Made by a program: the position numbers and the translations under genes. From Candidatus Accumulibacter meliphilus (lineage in GTDB: Bacteria > Pseudomonadota > Gammaproteobacteria > Burkholderiales > Rhodocyclaceae): 64,000 bases of DNA. Below are positions 53,451 through 62,447 of this stretch, one piece after another; position 1 is the stretch's first letter, and every line of letters starts with the position of its first letter. The notes beneath the pieces were generated by a model. The model was not told the origin of the DNA, did not search any database, and saw nothing but the letters and a program-made list of their open reading frames with translations. Location: NCBI GenBank assembly GCA_003332265.1, contig QPGA01000006.1:1-64000 (forward strand), given 5' to 3'.

Positions 53451-53756
53451 ATGACCGTGACCATCAACCATTCCTTGCGCATCGTGCTGGCTGGTGCGTT
53501 GCTGCTCGCTTGCACGGAAACTTTGTCGGTACCGAAAGCTGCCGAGAATGCAGCTGGCGAGGTCATCATTGGCGCACCGACGGTGCACTCGAAACCGGCG
53601 CCAAAAGGCGCGACGAGCCCACCAGCGGCGCAAGCCAAGGGGGGAAAATCGAGCCCGGCCGGCAAGGCAACGCCGCGGAAGAAGACGTCGGCCAAGCCGA
53701 AGACCAAGACGAACACGAAGACAAACACGAAAGCGAAGGGCAAGTCACGGAAGTAG
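53451..53756 (+). CDS. Small putative lipoprotein with Lys/Thr-rich tail
   Basis: A 101-residue protein 8 bp after nirN. The N-terminus MTVTINHSLRIVLAGALLLAC has a plausible lipobox (LLLAC). The rest is low-complexity: PPAAQAKGGKSSPAGK and a C-terminal run of Lys and Thr (KTNTKTNTKAKGK). No family is recognised. The spacing suggests it is the last gene of the nirJ-nirN operon. The basic tail might bind membrane, nucleic acid or an anionic partner, none of which is shown. There is no clear ribosome site, so confidence is moderate. Confidence 0.55.
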   Translation: MTVTINHSLRIVLAGALLLACTETLSVPKAAENAAGEVIIGAPTVHSKPAPKGATSPPAAQAKGGKSSPAGKATPRKKTSAKPKTKTNTKTNTKAKGKSRK

Positions 53757-53896
53757 TCGCAAAGCGTAATAGCGCCGACGCCACAGACTTCTCGACGCCT
53801 TGCCGGGACCCACTTTGCGGTACTTTTCTGTGCGCAGGGGAACAGCGAGGGTGACGCTCCTTGCCGTTCAATCCATCCTCCCTCCCGGAGTTCTTG

Positions 53897-54340
53897 ATGT
53901 ACAGACTTCCTTGTTTCCTGATCGCGCTGGCGCCCTTGCTGGCTTCGCTGCCCGTTTCTGCGCAGCTTGCGCGCATCGAGCTCAGCGCCGGCTTTTACCG
54001 TATCGAAGCGGAAGTCGCCGCGGATGACGCCAATCGCGCGCAGGGTCTGATGAATCGCCGCAGCCTGCCGGCCAACCACGGAATGCTGTTCGTCTTTGCG
54101 CAGGCTACCCGCCATTGCATGTGGATGCGCAACACCTACCTGCCGCTGTCGGTCGCGTTTCTCGACCAGGAGGGGCGCATCCTCAACATCGAAAAAATGC
54201 AGCCGCAGACCGAAGACAACCACTGCGCCGCTGGTGACGCACGCTACGCGCTGGAAATGAACCTCGACTGGTTCGCCAGCAAGGGAATCAAGCCGGGGAC
54301 GCGCATTGCCGGTATCGACAAATCGCCGCGTCCACAGTAA
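53897..54340 (+). CDS. DUF192 family exported protein
   Basis: A 147-residue protein with signal peptide MYRLPCFLIALAPLLASLPVSAQ followed by a single DUF192 domain: EVAADDANRAQGLMNRRSLPANHGMLFVF, CMWMRNTYLPLSVAFLDQEGRIL and ALEMNLDWFASKGIKPG. The family is widespread and its function is unknown. ATG 53897 has CGGAG about 8 bases upstream and places the signal at the N-terminus; ATG 53861 is less likely. The stop TAA (54338-54340) is the left boundary of repeat copy 5. Confidence 0.9.
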   Translation: MYRLPCFLIALAPLLASLPVSAQLARIELSAGFYRIEAEVAADDANRAQGLMNRRSLPANHGMLFVFAQATRHCMWMRNTYLPLSVAFLDQEGRILNIEKMQPQTEDNHCAAGDARYALEMNLDWFASKGIKPGTRIAGIDKSPRPQ

Positions 54341-54463
54341 CGGTCATGACATGTCGAGATACCCCAGATCATGAAAGTCATGACCGCCCCCCTCTTCTCC
54401 CTGCCCTTCTCCCGCAAGGGGAGAAGGGCGTTTCGTGAGTCGCTGGCGCGACTTTCACCGTAA
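54338..54463 (+). repeat. TAA-bounded dispersed repeat, copy 5
   Basis: A 126-bp copy: TAACGGTCATGACATGTCG, CCCTTCTCCC/GGGGAGAAGGG, GTGAGTCGC/GCGCGACTTTCACCG, TAA. Here the gene (DUF192) ends at the left boundary, so the element lies in the opposite sense relative to the gene compared with copies 1-3, yet again on the stop TAA. The right edge has CCG in place of CAT before TAA. Confidence 0.85.
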
Positions 54464-54477
54464 GCAAAGCTGGCCAC

Positions 54478-55068
54478 ATGTTCAACAGCAAGGCATACCA
54501 AGGGCCCTGGCGCAGCCGCTTGCTGCGCACGCCGGACAACGTCGCTTTCATCCCCTGGTTGCGTGACCGCGGCTCGCTGACGGCACGCATCCAGGCCAGA
54601 GGACGCTTTGCGGTGCGCGTGCTGCGCCAGGGCTTCAGCCTGCCGACTGCCGATGAAGCACGGCTGCTCGGAATCGAACCGGGCGTACGGGCGTGGGTTC
54701 GTGAAGTGGCTTTGCACTGTGACGAACAACGCGTCGTCTTCGCGCACACCGTCTTGCCCTATCGGCCGCGCGGCCCACTGCAGCTCTGGCTGGCACGTCT
54801 GGGCAGCGGCTCGCTTGGCGCGCTGCTCTTCTCGCACCCCGGCTTCAGGCGTGGAAAAATCAACTACAAGCGGCTCGATGAGCGCCATACACTGTTTGCG
54901 TCGGCGCTCGGCGCTCTGCAACTTGAAGAAGTGGAGGCAGGCCGCCTGTGGGCACGTCGCTCTCACTTTCGCTTTGGCGCGCAATCGGTACTGGTCACCG
55001 AGATCTTCTCGCCGCGAATGCTGCAACTGCGCGAAACCAACAAAAAAGAAGCACACGCAGCAAGCTGA
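54478..55068 (+). CDS. ubiC: Chorismate lyase UbiC
   Basis: UbiC converts chorismate to 4-hydroxybenzoate and pyruvate, starting ubiquinone synthesis. The 196-residue protein shows FIPWLRDRGSLTARI, REVALHCDEQRVVFAHTVLP and the C-terminal YKRLDERHTLFASALG with arginine-rich active-site segments, all UbiC features. ATG 54478 is 14 bp past repeat copy 5. No ubiA follows, unlike the E. coli order. Confidence 0.9.
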   Translation: MFNSKAYQGPWRSRLLRTPDNVAFIPWLRDRGSLTARIQARGRFAVRVLRQGFSLPTADEARLLGIEPGVRAWVREVALHCDEQRVVFAHTVLPYRPRGPLQLWLARLGSGSLGALLFSHPGFRRGKINYKRLDERHTLFASALGALQLEEVEAGRLWARRSHFRFGAQSVLVTEIFSPRMLQLRETNKKEAHAAS

Positions 55069-55071
55069 TGC

Positions 55072-55354
55072 TATAATGCACGGCTGCACTGAGCGGCCAA
55101 AAGCTGCTTGATGCGACGAGCATCGCGAACCTGGCCGTAACTCTCAAGCCCCCCTGCCTTCTGGTGTCGATTCATTCAGCGCCGCACTGGCACAAAGCTT
55201 TTGTGCCGATAGCTGCTGACTTCCGGGAATCGATCGAAGCGATCGACTTGAGCAAAGTCTCCCTCAGCTTTTCGTTGGTTGGCGTTGCATTTGCTTTTTC
55301 GCAACGCACTATGCCGTAGAGGTAGCGTGCGGCGCATCCATAGAAAAGAGAACC
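55072..55354 (+). promoter_or_regulatory. rhlE promoter and long structured leader
   Basis: A perfect TATAAT (55072-55077) right after ubiC predicts a start near 55084 and a 5' untranslated region of about 270 nt. The leader contains hairpins GGCACAAA/TTTGTGCC (about 55189-55207) and TCGATCG/CGATCGA (about 55230-55246). No open frame of note was found in it. The -35 is weak. Long structured leaders are typical of cold-induced RNA helicase genes. Confidence 0.65.
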
Positions 55355-56755
55355 ATGACTTTTGCAGAAATCGGCCTCCACCCGGCCATCCTCAAAGCAC
55401 TCACCGATTCCGGTTACACCGAGCCGACGCCGGTCCAGAAGCAAGCCATTCCGGCGGCTCTCGAAGGCCGCGACCTGATGGTTTCCTCGCAGACCGGCTC
55501 GGGCAAGACCGCCGCCTTCATGCTGCCAGCACTGCATCGCTTCGCGGCGCAGGAACGTGCCCCCGAGGCGGCGCGCACTGCCGCCTCCCAGGAACGTCGC
55601 CCGGCCCGCTCGCGCGGCAACGATCGCCAGCGCTTCCAGCCAGCGCAGCCGAAAATGCTGGTCCTGACGCCGACTCGCGAACTCGCCCTGCAGGTCACTG
55701 CCGCCACCGAGAAGTACGGTCGCCAGGTGCACCACGTGCACGCTGTTGCCATCCTCGGCGGCATGCCTTATCCGAAACAGATGGAACTTCTTGGCCGCAA
55801 TCCGGCGATCCTGGTCGCCACGCCGGGTCGCCTGATCGACCATATGAACTCCGGCAAGATCGACTTTTCCCAGCTGCAGCTACTCGTCCTTGACGAAGCC
55901 GATCGCATGCTGGACATGGGTTTCATCGAAGACATCGAAAAGATCGTTTCGGCCACCCCGACCGAGCGTCAGACGATGCTCTTCTCGGCAACGCTTGACG
56001 GAACCGTCGGCGAGATGGCCAAACGGATGACCCGCAACGCGCTGCAAATTCGCGTCGATGCAAACACCGCCCGGCATGACAACATCGAGCAGCGCATGCA
56101 CTTCGTGGACGACCTGTCGCACAAGAACCGCCTGCTCGACCACCTCCTGCGCGATGCCTCGATCGATCAGGCCGTGGTGTTCACGGCCACCAAGCGCGAC
56201 GCCGATACGGTCAGCGATCGTCTCAACGTCGCTGGCCTCAACGCCGCCGCGCTACACGGTGACATGCATCAGGGCGCGCGCAACCGCACACTGACCGCCA
56301 TGCGTCGTGGCCAGGTGCGCATCCTGGTTGCCACCGACGTGGCCGCACGCGGCATCGACGTCCCGACGATCACGCACGTCTTCAACTACGACCTGCCGAA
56401 GTTCGCCGAAGACTACGTGCACCGCATCGGTCGTACCGGCCGTGCCGGCCGCAATGGTCTGGCCATCTCGCTGGTTCACCATGCCGAACACTTCAACGTC
56501 CGCAAAATCGAGCGCTTCACCAAGCAGCTGATTCCGGTAGCTGTCGTCGAGGGTCACGAGCCGACGCGTCGACCGTCGCCAGCAAAACCGCGACCGACCG
56601 GCAAGCCGGGCTGGAAGGGTGGCGACAACCGCCAGGGCAAACCTTTTGCTCCCCGCCGCGAAGGCCTGCCGCGCACACCTCACCACGAAGGGCCGAAGAG
56701 CGGTCATGGTGGTGGTGGCGCGAACGCCAACCGCCGAGCTTACGGCGATCGCTGA
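55355..56755 (+). CDS. rhlE: DEAD-box RNA helicase RhlE
   Basis: An ATP-dependent RNA helicase of the RhlE group. Motifs in order: Q motif PTPVQKQAIP, I SSQTGSGKTAAF, Ia TPTRELALQV, II VLDEADRMLDMGF, III LFSATLDG, V VATDVAARGIDVP and VI HRIGRTGRAGRNG. The C-terminal 75 residues are basic and Gly/Pro-rich (TRRPSPAKPRPTGKPG to SGHGGGGANANRR), as in RhlE proteins that bind RNA or ribosomes. An insert after motif I (AAQERAPEAARTAASQERR) is larger than usual. ATG 55355, AAAAGAGAA upstream. Confidence 0.93.
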   Translation: MTFAEIGLHPAILKALTDSGYTEPTPVQKQAIPAALEGRDLMVSSQTGSGKTAAFMLPALHRFAAQERAPEAARTAASQERRPARSRGNDRQRFQPAQPKMLVLTPTRELALQVTAATEKYGRQVHHVHAVAILGGMPYPKQMELLGRNPAILVATPGRLIDHMNSGKIDFSQLQLLVLDEADRMLDMGFIEDIEKIVSATPTERQTMLFSATLDGTVGEMAKRMTRNALQIRVDANTARHDNIEQRMHFVDDLSHKNRLLDHLLRDASIDQAVVFTATKRDADTVSDRLNVAGLNAAALHGDMHQGARNRTLTAMRRGQVRILVATDVAARGIDVPTITHVFNYDLPKFAEDYVHRIGRTGRAGRNGLAISLVHHAEHFNVRKIERFTKQLIPVAVVEGHEPTRRPSPAKPRPTGKPGWKGGDNRQGKPFAPRREGLPRTPHHEGPKSGHGGGGANANRRAYGDR

Positions 56756-56792
56756 TCACTGATCACTGATCGACCAAGCCGCCATCGAGAAC

Positions 56793-56823
56793 AAAAAAAA
56801 GCCCGCACTCAGCGGGCTTTTTT
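56793..56823. terminator. Bidirectional terminator between rhlE and the LapA-like gene
   Basis: AAAGCCCGC (56798-56806) pairs with GCGGGCTTT (56812-56820) with A-run on the left and T-run on the right, so it can end transcription from rhlE (plus) and from the convergent LapA-like gene (minus). A small direct repeat (TGATCAC units) lies just before it. Confidence 0.93.
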
Positions 56824-56840
56824 CTACCCGTCGCAATGTA

Positions 56841-57374
56841 TTAGACGCTGCTTTTCGCCGCAAGCACCGCCAGGCCGCCGCCGTTTGTTGTCCTGGAGAG
56901 GCGATCCTCGATTCCACCAAGAGAAGTAACGACATTGTTCCCCGACTGCTCGATGGCCGTTAGCAGCTCGGTCTCGATGCGATCGAGCCGGGCGAGAAGC
57001 GCCGGGTCAGCGCCACCCGACGCCAGCTGGCCCCCGTTGTGCCTGCCCATCGCCTGCAGTTCGGTGGTAATGAAGCCGCGCAGGTCGGTAAAGCGCGAGG
57101 CCTCGGCCCGGTCCGCCAGCTCCTGGTTGGCTTTCAATTCCTGCGCATGGCGACGGGAATCGAAGAGCGCCGAGGCCTGCACGTAAATCACGAAGAGCAA
57201 AAAGTAGGCGGTCAGCAGGCTCACCACGCCCAACATGATCACCCCGATCGGCGCCTGTACTTCAGTCACGCCCAGCGAAAGCGTGCTCGGGGCAATGAAC
57301 GCGCCCCAATTGAGCGCCGAAAAGCCGGCGGTAGCGCCGAGGATGAGCAGCAGAAACAGGGTGCGAAACTTCAT
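56841..57374 (-). CDS. LapA/DUF1049-like membrane protein with C-terminal coiled-coil region
   Basis: A 177-residue protein with two N-terminal membrane segments: TLFLLLILGATAGFSALNWGAF (5-26) and GVIMLGVVSLLTAYFLLFVIYVQA (about 44-67), the pattern of LapA-domain proteins. After that come helical, charged segments (RRHAQELKANQELADRAEASRF and LARLDRIETELLTAIEQ) likely to form a coiled coil in the cytoplasm. Family assignment is from topology, and function is unknown. ATG 57374. Confidence 0.7.
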   Translation of the reverse strand: MKFRTLFLLLILGATAGFSALNWGAFIAPSTLSLGVTEVQAPIGVIMLGVVSLLTAYFLLFVIYVQASALFDSRRHAQELKANQELADRAEASRFTDLRGFITTELQAMGRHNGGQLASGGADPALLARLDRIETELLTAIEQSGNNVVTSLGGIEDRLSRTTNGGGLAVLAAKSSV

Positions 57375-57511
57375 GAGGTAATCACTCCTTCATTGGTTGC
57401 CGGAAAAGGGCTCGCGCGACGGGGACCGAAGCTCGATAGTATCCCAGGATTGGCGAATGGTCGCCATCTGCAAAAGCGCCGGCTGCTGACCGTAGAAGTC
57501 GCGTCCGCAGC

Positions 57512-58207
57512 TCACGGAACAGCCGCCGAACGCATCCGCGCCAGGATAATGTCGCTCTTCGCAAGCAGCGCCGGGGCGTTGCGGTTGCGGTCGTAGAAAC
57601 GCGGCCGTGGAACCATGGCCGCCAGGCGGGCCGCCTGCTCGGCCGACAACTGACTCGCCGAAATGCCGAAATAGTGGCGGGCGGCAGCTTCGGCGCCGAA
57701 AACGCCGCTGCCCCACTCGATGACGTTGAGGTACACCTCCAGGATCCGCTGCTTGCTCCAGACGGTTTCCAGCATCAGGGTGATGATTGCCTCTTCGGCT
57801 TTACGCAAGGGGGTCTTGGCTGGGCTCAGGAAGAGATTCTTCGCCAACTGCTGAGAAATGGTCGAGCCGCCGGCGACAACGCGGCCTTTCTTCTGGTTCG
57901 TCTCGATCGCATTCTGGATGCCTTGCCAGTCGAAGCCTTCGTGATCGAGGAATTTACCGTCTTCGGCGGCGACAATGGCGCGCTTCAGATTGGCCGAGAT
58001 CTGCCCATAAGCGATCCAGCGTTGCTGCAGCTGCGCCCGCGCATCCGCGACGCGCAACTCGGCGAGGCGAATCTCCATGAAACGCGTACTCTCGGGATTG
58101 ACCCAGTTCCACCACAGCACCCAGCCGAAAAGCCAGAACTGTAAGAGCAGCAGCAGGCCGATGACGGCCAGCAGCAGCCGCTTCAGCCAGACGCCGAGAC
58201 GAATCAT
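57512..58207 (-). CDS. mtgA: Monofunctional biosynthetic peptidoglycan transglycosylase
   Basis: MtgA polymerises lipid II into glycan strands. The 231-residue protein has one N-terminal membrane anchor ([23 protein letters not shown]), then glycosyltransferase family 51 motifs: [17 protein letters not shown] with the catalytic Glu, [15 protein letters not shown] and [22 protein letters not shown]. Its ATG overlaps the aroE stop by 4 bases (ATGA). Confidence 0.95.
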   Translation of the reverse strand: MIRLGVWLKRLLLAVIGLLLLLQFWLFGWVLWWNWVNPESTRFMEIRLAELRVADARAQLQQRWIAYGQISANLKRAIVAAEDGKFLDHEGFDWQGIQNAIETNQKKGRVVAGGSTISQQLAKNLFLSPAKTPLRKAEEAIITLMLETVWSKQRILEVYLNVIEWGSGVFGAEAAARHYFGISASQLSAEQAARLAAMVPRPRFYDRNRNAPALLAKSDIILARMRSAAVP

Positions 58208-59055
58208 CCGGCCGGCCCGGTCTCGCTCCTGGCACGTAGCGCGGCAATCACCAGCGCGCTGTCGGGGCGGAGGCCGCGCCAGAAATGGAAGGCTTCGGCC
58301 GCCTGCTCGACGAGCATGCCCAAACCGTCGGCCAAGTGCGCCGCGCCCTGCGCTCTGGCAAAGGCAAGGAATGGCGTGTCGCCTTTACCGTACATCATGT
58401 CGTAAGCCAGGCTGGCGGGTGCGAAAACGCCGGCCGCCACAGGCAGAGGTGGTAGCGCACCGGCGAGACTGGCCGAGGTGGCGTTGATCACCAGGTCGAA
58501 AGACTGCCCGGCGAGTTCCGGGTAGCCACCGGCGCACAGCAGGGAAGCACCAGCGGTAGCGGCGAAGCGCTGCGCCAGCTGCTGTGCTCGGGCGACGTTG
58601 CGGTTGGCGATCACCAGCGTCGCCGGCCGCTGCTCGAGCAAGGGTGCGACGACGCCGCGCGCTGCGCCGCCGGCACCCAGCAGCAGGACGCGCCGGCCGG
58701 CGATCGGGCACGCCAGATTGACGCGGAGGTCGCGCAGCAGGCCGGCGCCGTCGGTGTTGTCGCCGACAATCTCGGCGCCGTCGAAACGCAAGCTGTTGAC
58801 CGCCGCGGCAAGCTCGGCGCGTACGCTCAGGCGAGTCGCCAGACGAAAAGCCTCTTCCTTGAACGGCACGGTGACATTGGCGCCGCGGCCACCGGAAGCG
58901 ATAAAAGTCCGCACGCTGGCGGCGAAACCGTCGATCGGCGCCAGCAGTGCTTCGTAGCGGAGGTCCTGCCCGCACTGCGCGGCAAAGGCCGTGTGGATCA
59001 ACGGCGACTTGCTGTGGCTAATGGGATTGCCGAAAACACAATATAGATCGCTCAT
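58204..59055 (-). CDS. aroE: Shikimate dehydrogenase AroE
   Basis: AroE reduces 3-dehydroshikimate with NADPH. The 283-residue protein begins [21 protein letters not shown] and has [13 protein letters not shown], the catalytic Lys in that motif, [12 protein letters not shown], and the nucleotide loop [15 protein letters not shown] 59055 gives the standard N-terminus. Order tonB-aroE-mtgA is conserved in many Betaproteobacteria; overlaps and short gaps suggest one transcript with RNase II-like and yqiA. Confidence 0.95.
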   Translation of the reverse strand: MSDLYCVFGNPISHSKSPLIHTAFAAQCGQDLRYEALLAPIDGFAASVRTFIASGGRGANVTVPFKEEAFRLATRLSVRAELAAAVNSLRFDGAEIVGDNTDGAGLLRDLRVNLACPIAGRRVLLLGAGGAARGVVAPLLEQRPATLVIANRNVARAQQLAQRFAATAGASLLCAGGYPELAGQSFDLVINATSASLAGALPPLPVAAGVFAPASLAYDMMYGKGDTPFLAFARAQGAAHLADGLGMLVEQAAEAFHFWRGLRPDSALVIAALRARSETGPAG

Positions 59056-59062
59056 CCTGACC

Positions 59063-59950
59063 CTATTTCTTGCTTTCGAGACTGTCGCTCTGGGTAAAGC
59101 GCAGGCTGCGGGTGAACACCAGAATGTCGGTATCCTCCCGGATCGCTGGTGGGAAATCGCCGTACGGGGCAGCCATGGTGACGATGCGACGGGCGGCGTC
59201 GTCGAGGATCTGGTGGCCTGACGAGCGATTGATCTCAATACGCACGAGGCTACCGTCACTCTTGATGCTGACGGTCATCACCAGTTTGCCGTAGAGCTTG
59301 CCCCTGGCCTCCTCGGGGTAGTTGAGCGTGCCGACGCGCTCGACCTTGCTCCGCCAGGCCTCGATATATTGTGCGAAACGGTATTCGCTGGCGCGGGTGC
59401 CGATGAAGGTCTTGCGCGGACGTTGGTTATAGTCGTTGAGTTTCTTGTCGATCGCCCCCTCGAGGCGCGCCATGGCCAGCGCACTGTGCGCCAGATCGCG
59501 GCCGCTGACGCTGGGCGCCGGCGTCGGTGCGAGCTGCTCTTCCTTGTCCGGCGTTGGAGCGACCAGCGTACGGCTACGCGCTTTTGCGGCCAGTCGCTGC
59601 TGGTGCGCTTCGAGTTCCTGGATACGCCGTTGCGACTGTTCGAGGTCGTCGCCGTCCTGATGGCGCGGTGCCGGCGGCAAGGGCGTCGTCGCGCGGTGCT
59701 CCTGCTCGGTGTTGCCGCCACCGTCGAGATTGGCTTGCGCCAACACCTGCGCATCGGCAGGTTTCCGCGGCGAACGGCTATTGACCAGAATGATATCGAG
59801 CGCCCGCTCCTGAAAAGCCCGCGAAGCGTCTGGAAAGCTGAAATGCACCGCCAGCAGCCCGCCATGCAGGAGCAGGGAAACCGCCACGGCCAGCCACAGT
59901 CTGCCTGCCGCCAGCGGCGATTGATAGCGATCGCGGAGGACAGCGTTCAC
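59063..59950 (-). CDS. tonB: TonB-like energy transducer
   Basis: A 295-residue TonB-type protein. One membrane segment ([21 protein letters not shown], about 17-37) holds the family-specific SxxxH pattern. A polar linker ([17 protein letters not shown]) and a helical charged region ([20 protein letters not shown]) follow. The C-terminal TonB domain has [26 protein letters not shown] and [18 protein letters not shown]. The Pro-rich region is short. GTG 59950 is chosen since GGAGG sits 12 bases upstream and it follows the ribonuclease stop by 1 bp. ExbB/ExbD are not in the window. Confidence 0.88.
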   Translation of the reverse strand: MNAVLRDRYQSPLAAGRLWLAVAVSLLLHGGLLAVHFSFPDASRAFQERALDIILVNSRSPRKPADAQVLAQANLDGGGNTEQEHRATTPLPPAPRHQDGDDLEQSQRRIQELEAHQQRLAAKARSRTLVAPTPDKEEQLAPTPAPSVSGRDLAHSALAMARLEGAIDKKLNDYNQRPRKTFIGTRASEYRFAQYIEAWRSKVERVGTLNYPEEARGKLYGKLVMTVSIKSDGSLVRIEINRSSGHQILDDAARRIVTMAAPYGDFPPAIREDTDILVFTRSLRFTQSDSLESKK

Positions 59951-59951
59951 C

Positions 59952-61865
59952 TCAATCGATCGCCTCCAGCTGGTCGTCGTCGGCAGCTGCGACACCCGCC
60001 GGAGGCAGCGTCTCGACATAGCGGCAGCCGAGTTCGAGCGTCAAATAGTCGATCGACTCGACACCCACCAGGATTTCCTGACCGGGCTTGAGCTCCGGTG
60101 CCGAGGGCACACGCTGCAGCAGCGGCAGCTGATCGAAGCGCGCCAGGTTCTCGCGGCCGATAATCGTCGCCTTGATCGTTTCGACCTCGTGCTGCCGCAA
60201 CCAGCGCAGGCACCAGTAACGTTCCATGCTGCGCTGGAAGTCGGCGTAGGCGGCGTAGGTCATGTCAAAATCGCTCAGCGCGGCGAAAAGATCATCCGAA
60301 CGCGCGGCAAAAGGCGGTGTATCGCCATTCAGATAGGCCACCAGCTGCCACTGGTTGAGCAGGTCAACATAGCGCCGCAGCGGCGAGGTCGACCACGCAT
60401 ACTGCTTGACGCCGAGACCCTCGTGCGCCTGCGGCGAGGTGCTCATGCGGACTTTGCCGCCAGGCGTCTGGATACGATAGATCGCGGTCACGCCCTTGCT
60501 GGATAGCAGGCCGCCCCAGGTGCTGTTGGTGACGATCATCATTTCGGAGACCAGCTTGTCAAGCGGACTGCCGCGTCGGCGAGCGCTGATCTCGACCGCG
60601 CAGGCGTCGGCGTCGCCGAGGTCGCCCTGGATGCGAAAGTTGTAGTCGAGAAAAGTCTGCGTTGCCGACGGCTTGCCGCGGCGACCTTCGCAGGCATTGG
60701 CCAGCTGCCAGAGAGTCATCAGCTCGTCGCGAAAAGCGAACTCGGAAAGACCGGCGGCAATGCTGGCTTCGTTGAACAGGGGTTCAAGGTCGTGATGGCG
60801 CAGATTGGCGACCACCGGGACGATCTCGATGCGCGACTCGCAAGCGGTGATTTCGAACTCGGGAGTCACCGTCAGGTACAGAGAAATGGCCGCACAGTCA
60901 CGGCCAGCGCAAAGCGTAAAGGCCTCGACCACTTTTTCCGGGAACATGGTGATCTTGCTGCCCGGCAAATAGACCGTAGACAGTCGATCGCGCGCAATCG
61001 CGTCGAGCGGCGATCCCGGCGCCATGCCCAGCGTCGGCGCAGCGATGTGGATGCCGACCTGCCAGCCGAGTCCGGGCAGCACCTGCAGCGAGAAGGCATC
61101 GTCGATCTCGGTGGTTGCCGCGTCGTCGATCGAGAAAGCGCGCACGTCGGCGCGCGGCAGGTTGCTCGGCACAGGGGGCGCGACACAGGCCGCGAAGCCC
61201 GTGCCGCGCGGGAAATACTCGAACAGGAAACGCTGCAGGTGATAGTCGTGAGCCGAGCGGATGGCACCACACTTCTGCAGCAGATGCAGCGCCGACAGAC
61301 CGCTTTCGCTGCACGCCGCTTCGAGGGCCTTGGTCTCACTACGATTGCGGTCGGGCTTGTAGAGCAACTGGCTGAGAATCGGCGTGAACTCCGACGGCAG
61401 CGTGAAGGCCTTCAGTTCGCCGACCATGCGCTCGATGCTCAGTGCTTGCTGGCGCTTCTTTTCGAGACCCGCAAGAGCGGCCTGGAGAATATCGGCTGCT
61501 GCCTTGCGGAAGCGGCCCTTGCCTTTGCGATGGAAATATACGGGCGCCGAATGCAGGGCCAGCAGCAAAGCCGACGCCTCGACCGCCGTCGCGACATGGC
61601 CGAAGTAATCGTTGGCAAAATCAGCAAACGAAAACTCGCCGTCGCCCAGACACTCCCAGAGAAACGCCTGCTCTATGCTGGCGGCGAGCGCCTCGGCCTG
61701 CTCGAGCAAGAGCGTCGGTGCCGGTTCGCCGTAACGCAGCAGAACGTTGGCCGCCTTGATCTTGCTGCGCTTTCCGGAAGCCGTCTCGACCTGCAAGGAG
61801 CTGTCGTTGTCGACCAGAATAGTGGCCGTCCGGAAGGCGCCGTCTTCTTCATATAGAACATGCAT
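59952..61865 (-). CDS. RNB-domain exoribonuclease (RNase II/R-like)
   Basis: A 637-residue protein with the RNase II/R catalytic domain: AFSIDDAATTEIDDAFSLQ has the metal-binding Asp cluster, and SEMMIVTNSTWGGLL, TSPLRRYVDLLNQWQLVAYL are further signatures. N-terminal cold-shock domains are not evident; the first 200 residues are divergent (VLYEEDGAFRTATILVDND) and a short C-terminal S1-like region follows (LKPGQEILVGVESIDYLTLELGCRYVETL). It is the betaproteobacterial single-copy RNB variant. ATG 61865 or GTG 61868 are both possible. Confidence 0.88.
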   Translation of the reverse strand: MHVLYEEDGAFRTATILVDNDSSLQVETASGKRSKIKAANVLLRYGEPAPTLLLEQAEALAASIEQAFLWECLGDGEFSFADFANDYFGHVATAVEASALLLALHSAPVYFHRKGKGRFRKAAADILQAALAGLEKKRQQALSIERMVGELKAFTLPSEFTPILSQLLYKPDRNRSETKALEAACSESGLSALHLLQKCGAIRSAHDYHLQRFLFEYFPRGTGFAACVAPPVPSNLPRADVRAFSIDDAATTEIDDAFSLQVLPGLGWQVGIHIAAPTLGMAPGSPLDAIARDRLSTVYLPGSKITMFPEKVVEAFTLCAGRDCAAISLYLTVTPEFEITACESRIEIVPVVANLRHHDLEPLFNEASIAAGLSEFAFRDELMTLWQLANACEGRRGKPSATQTFLDYNFRIQGDLGDADACAVEISARRRGSPLDKLVSEMMIVTNSTWGGLLSSKGVTAIYRIQTPGGKVRMSTSPQAHEGLGVKQYAWSTSPLRRYVDLLNQWQLVAYLNGDTPPFAARSDDLFAALSDFDMTYAAYADFQRSMERYWCLRWLRQHEVETIKATIIGRENLARFDQLPLLQRVPSAPELKPGQEILVGVESIDYLTLELGCRYVETLPPAGVAAADDDQLEAID

Positions 61866-61867
61866 CA

Positions 61868-62446
61868 CTACGATTGTAACCCACAGAATTCAATGATTTG
61901 CGGTACGAAGTCGGGGAAACGGGTGAAGCTGTGATCGCCGCCTTCGACGACCAGCTGTCGGCAGCCGGCATAGCGCTCGACGGCGAGCCGGTAGTCGAGC
62001 ACCTCGTCGCCGGTCTCGACCAGTAGCAGGTAGCGCGACGGTGTGATCAGCGGCGTATCGAGCGCACGCAGTTGCTCGACGTGCTCGGCGCCAAACTCGA
62101 AGCGGCGACCGCTGTAGTAATTGGCGTGTGTTCCCAGCAGGCCGTCGAGCAGGGTCGGAGCCATCACCGCCGGATTGATCAGGACGGCGTTCAGATCGCG
62201 CCTTTCGGCCAGCCAGGCCGCGTAATAGCCGCCCAGCGAACTGCCGACCAGGGTCGTCGGCGCGTCATCACTGTCCAGCAAGGCCTCGACGGTGGCGATT
62301 GCAGCGTGCGGAACGTGCGACAACACGGGGCAGGAAAAACGGTCGGCAAGGCCCGCCAGAGCCAGAAACTCGGCCAGCAGGCGCGCCTTCCACGACGCTG
62401 GCGAGGAGCAGAAGCCATGCAGATAAATGATGCGTGGGCCGGCCAA
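61868..62446 (-). CDS. yqiA: YqiA/YcfP-family alpha/beta hydrolase
   Basis: A 192-residue small esterase-type hydrolase. IIYLHGFCSSPASWKARLLAEFL has the oxyanion region, VGSSLGGYYAAWLAER the nucleophile Ser, LLLVETGDEVLDY the Asp, and GGDHSFTRF the His. E. coli YqiA has esterase activity on acyl-CoA-like substrates; the role here is unknown. The start is TTG 62446 immediately after the uppP stop (TGAGTTG), so it is probably translated from the same transcript. TAG overlaps the RNB start. Confidence 0.87.
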   Translation of the reverse strand: MAGPRIIYLHGFCSSPASWKARLLAEFLALAGLADRFSCPVLSHVPHAAIATVEALLDSDDAPTTLVGSSLGGYYAAWLAERRDLNAVLINPAVMAPTLLDGLLGTHANYYSGRRFEFGAEHVEQLRALDTPLITPSRYLLLVETGDEVLDYRLAVERYAGCRQLVVEGGDHSFTRFPDFVPQIIEFCGLQS

Positions 62447-62447
62447 C

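Noticed and set aside
56753-56772. TGATCAC tandem units after rhlE
   Set aside because: Only about 2.5 short copies, overlapping the stop; too small to call a functional repeat.
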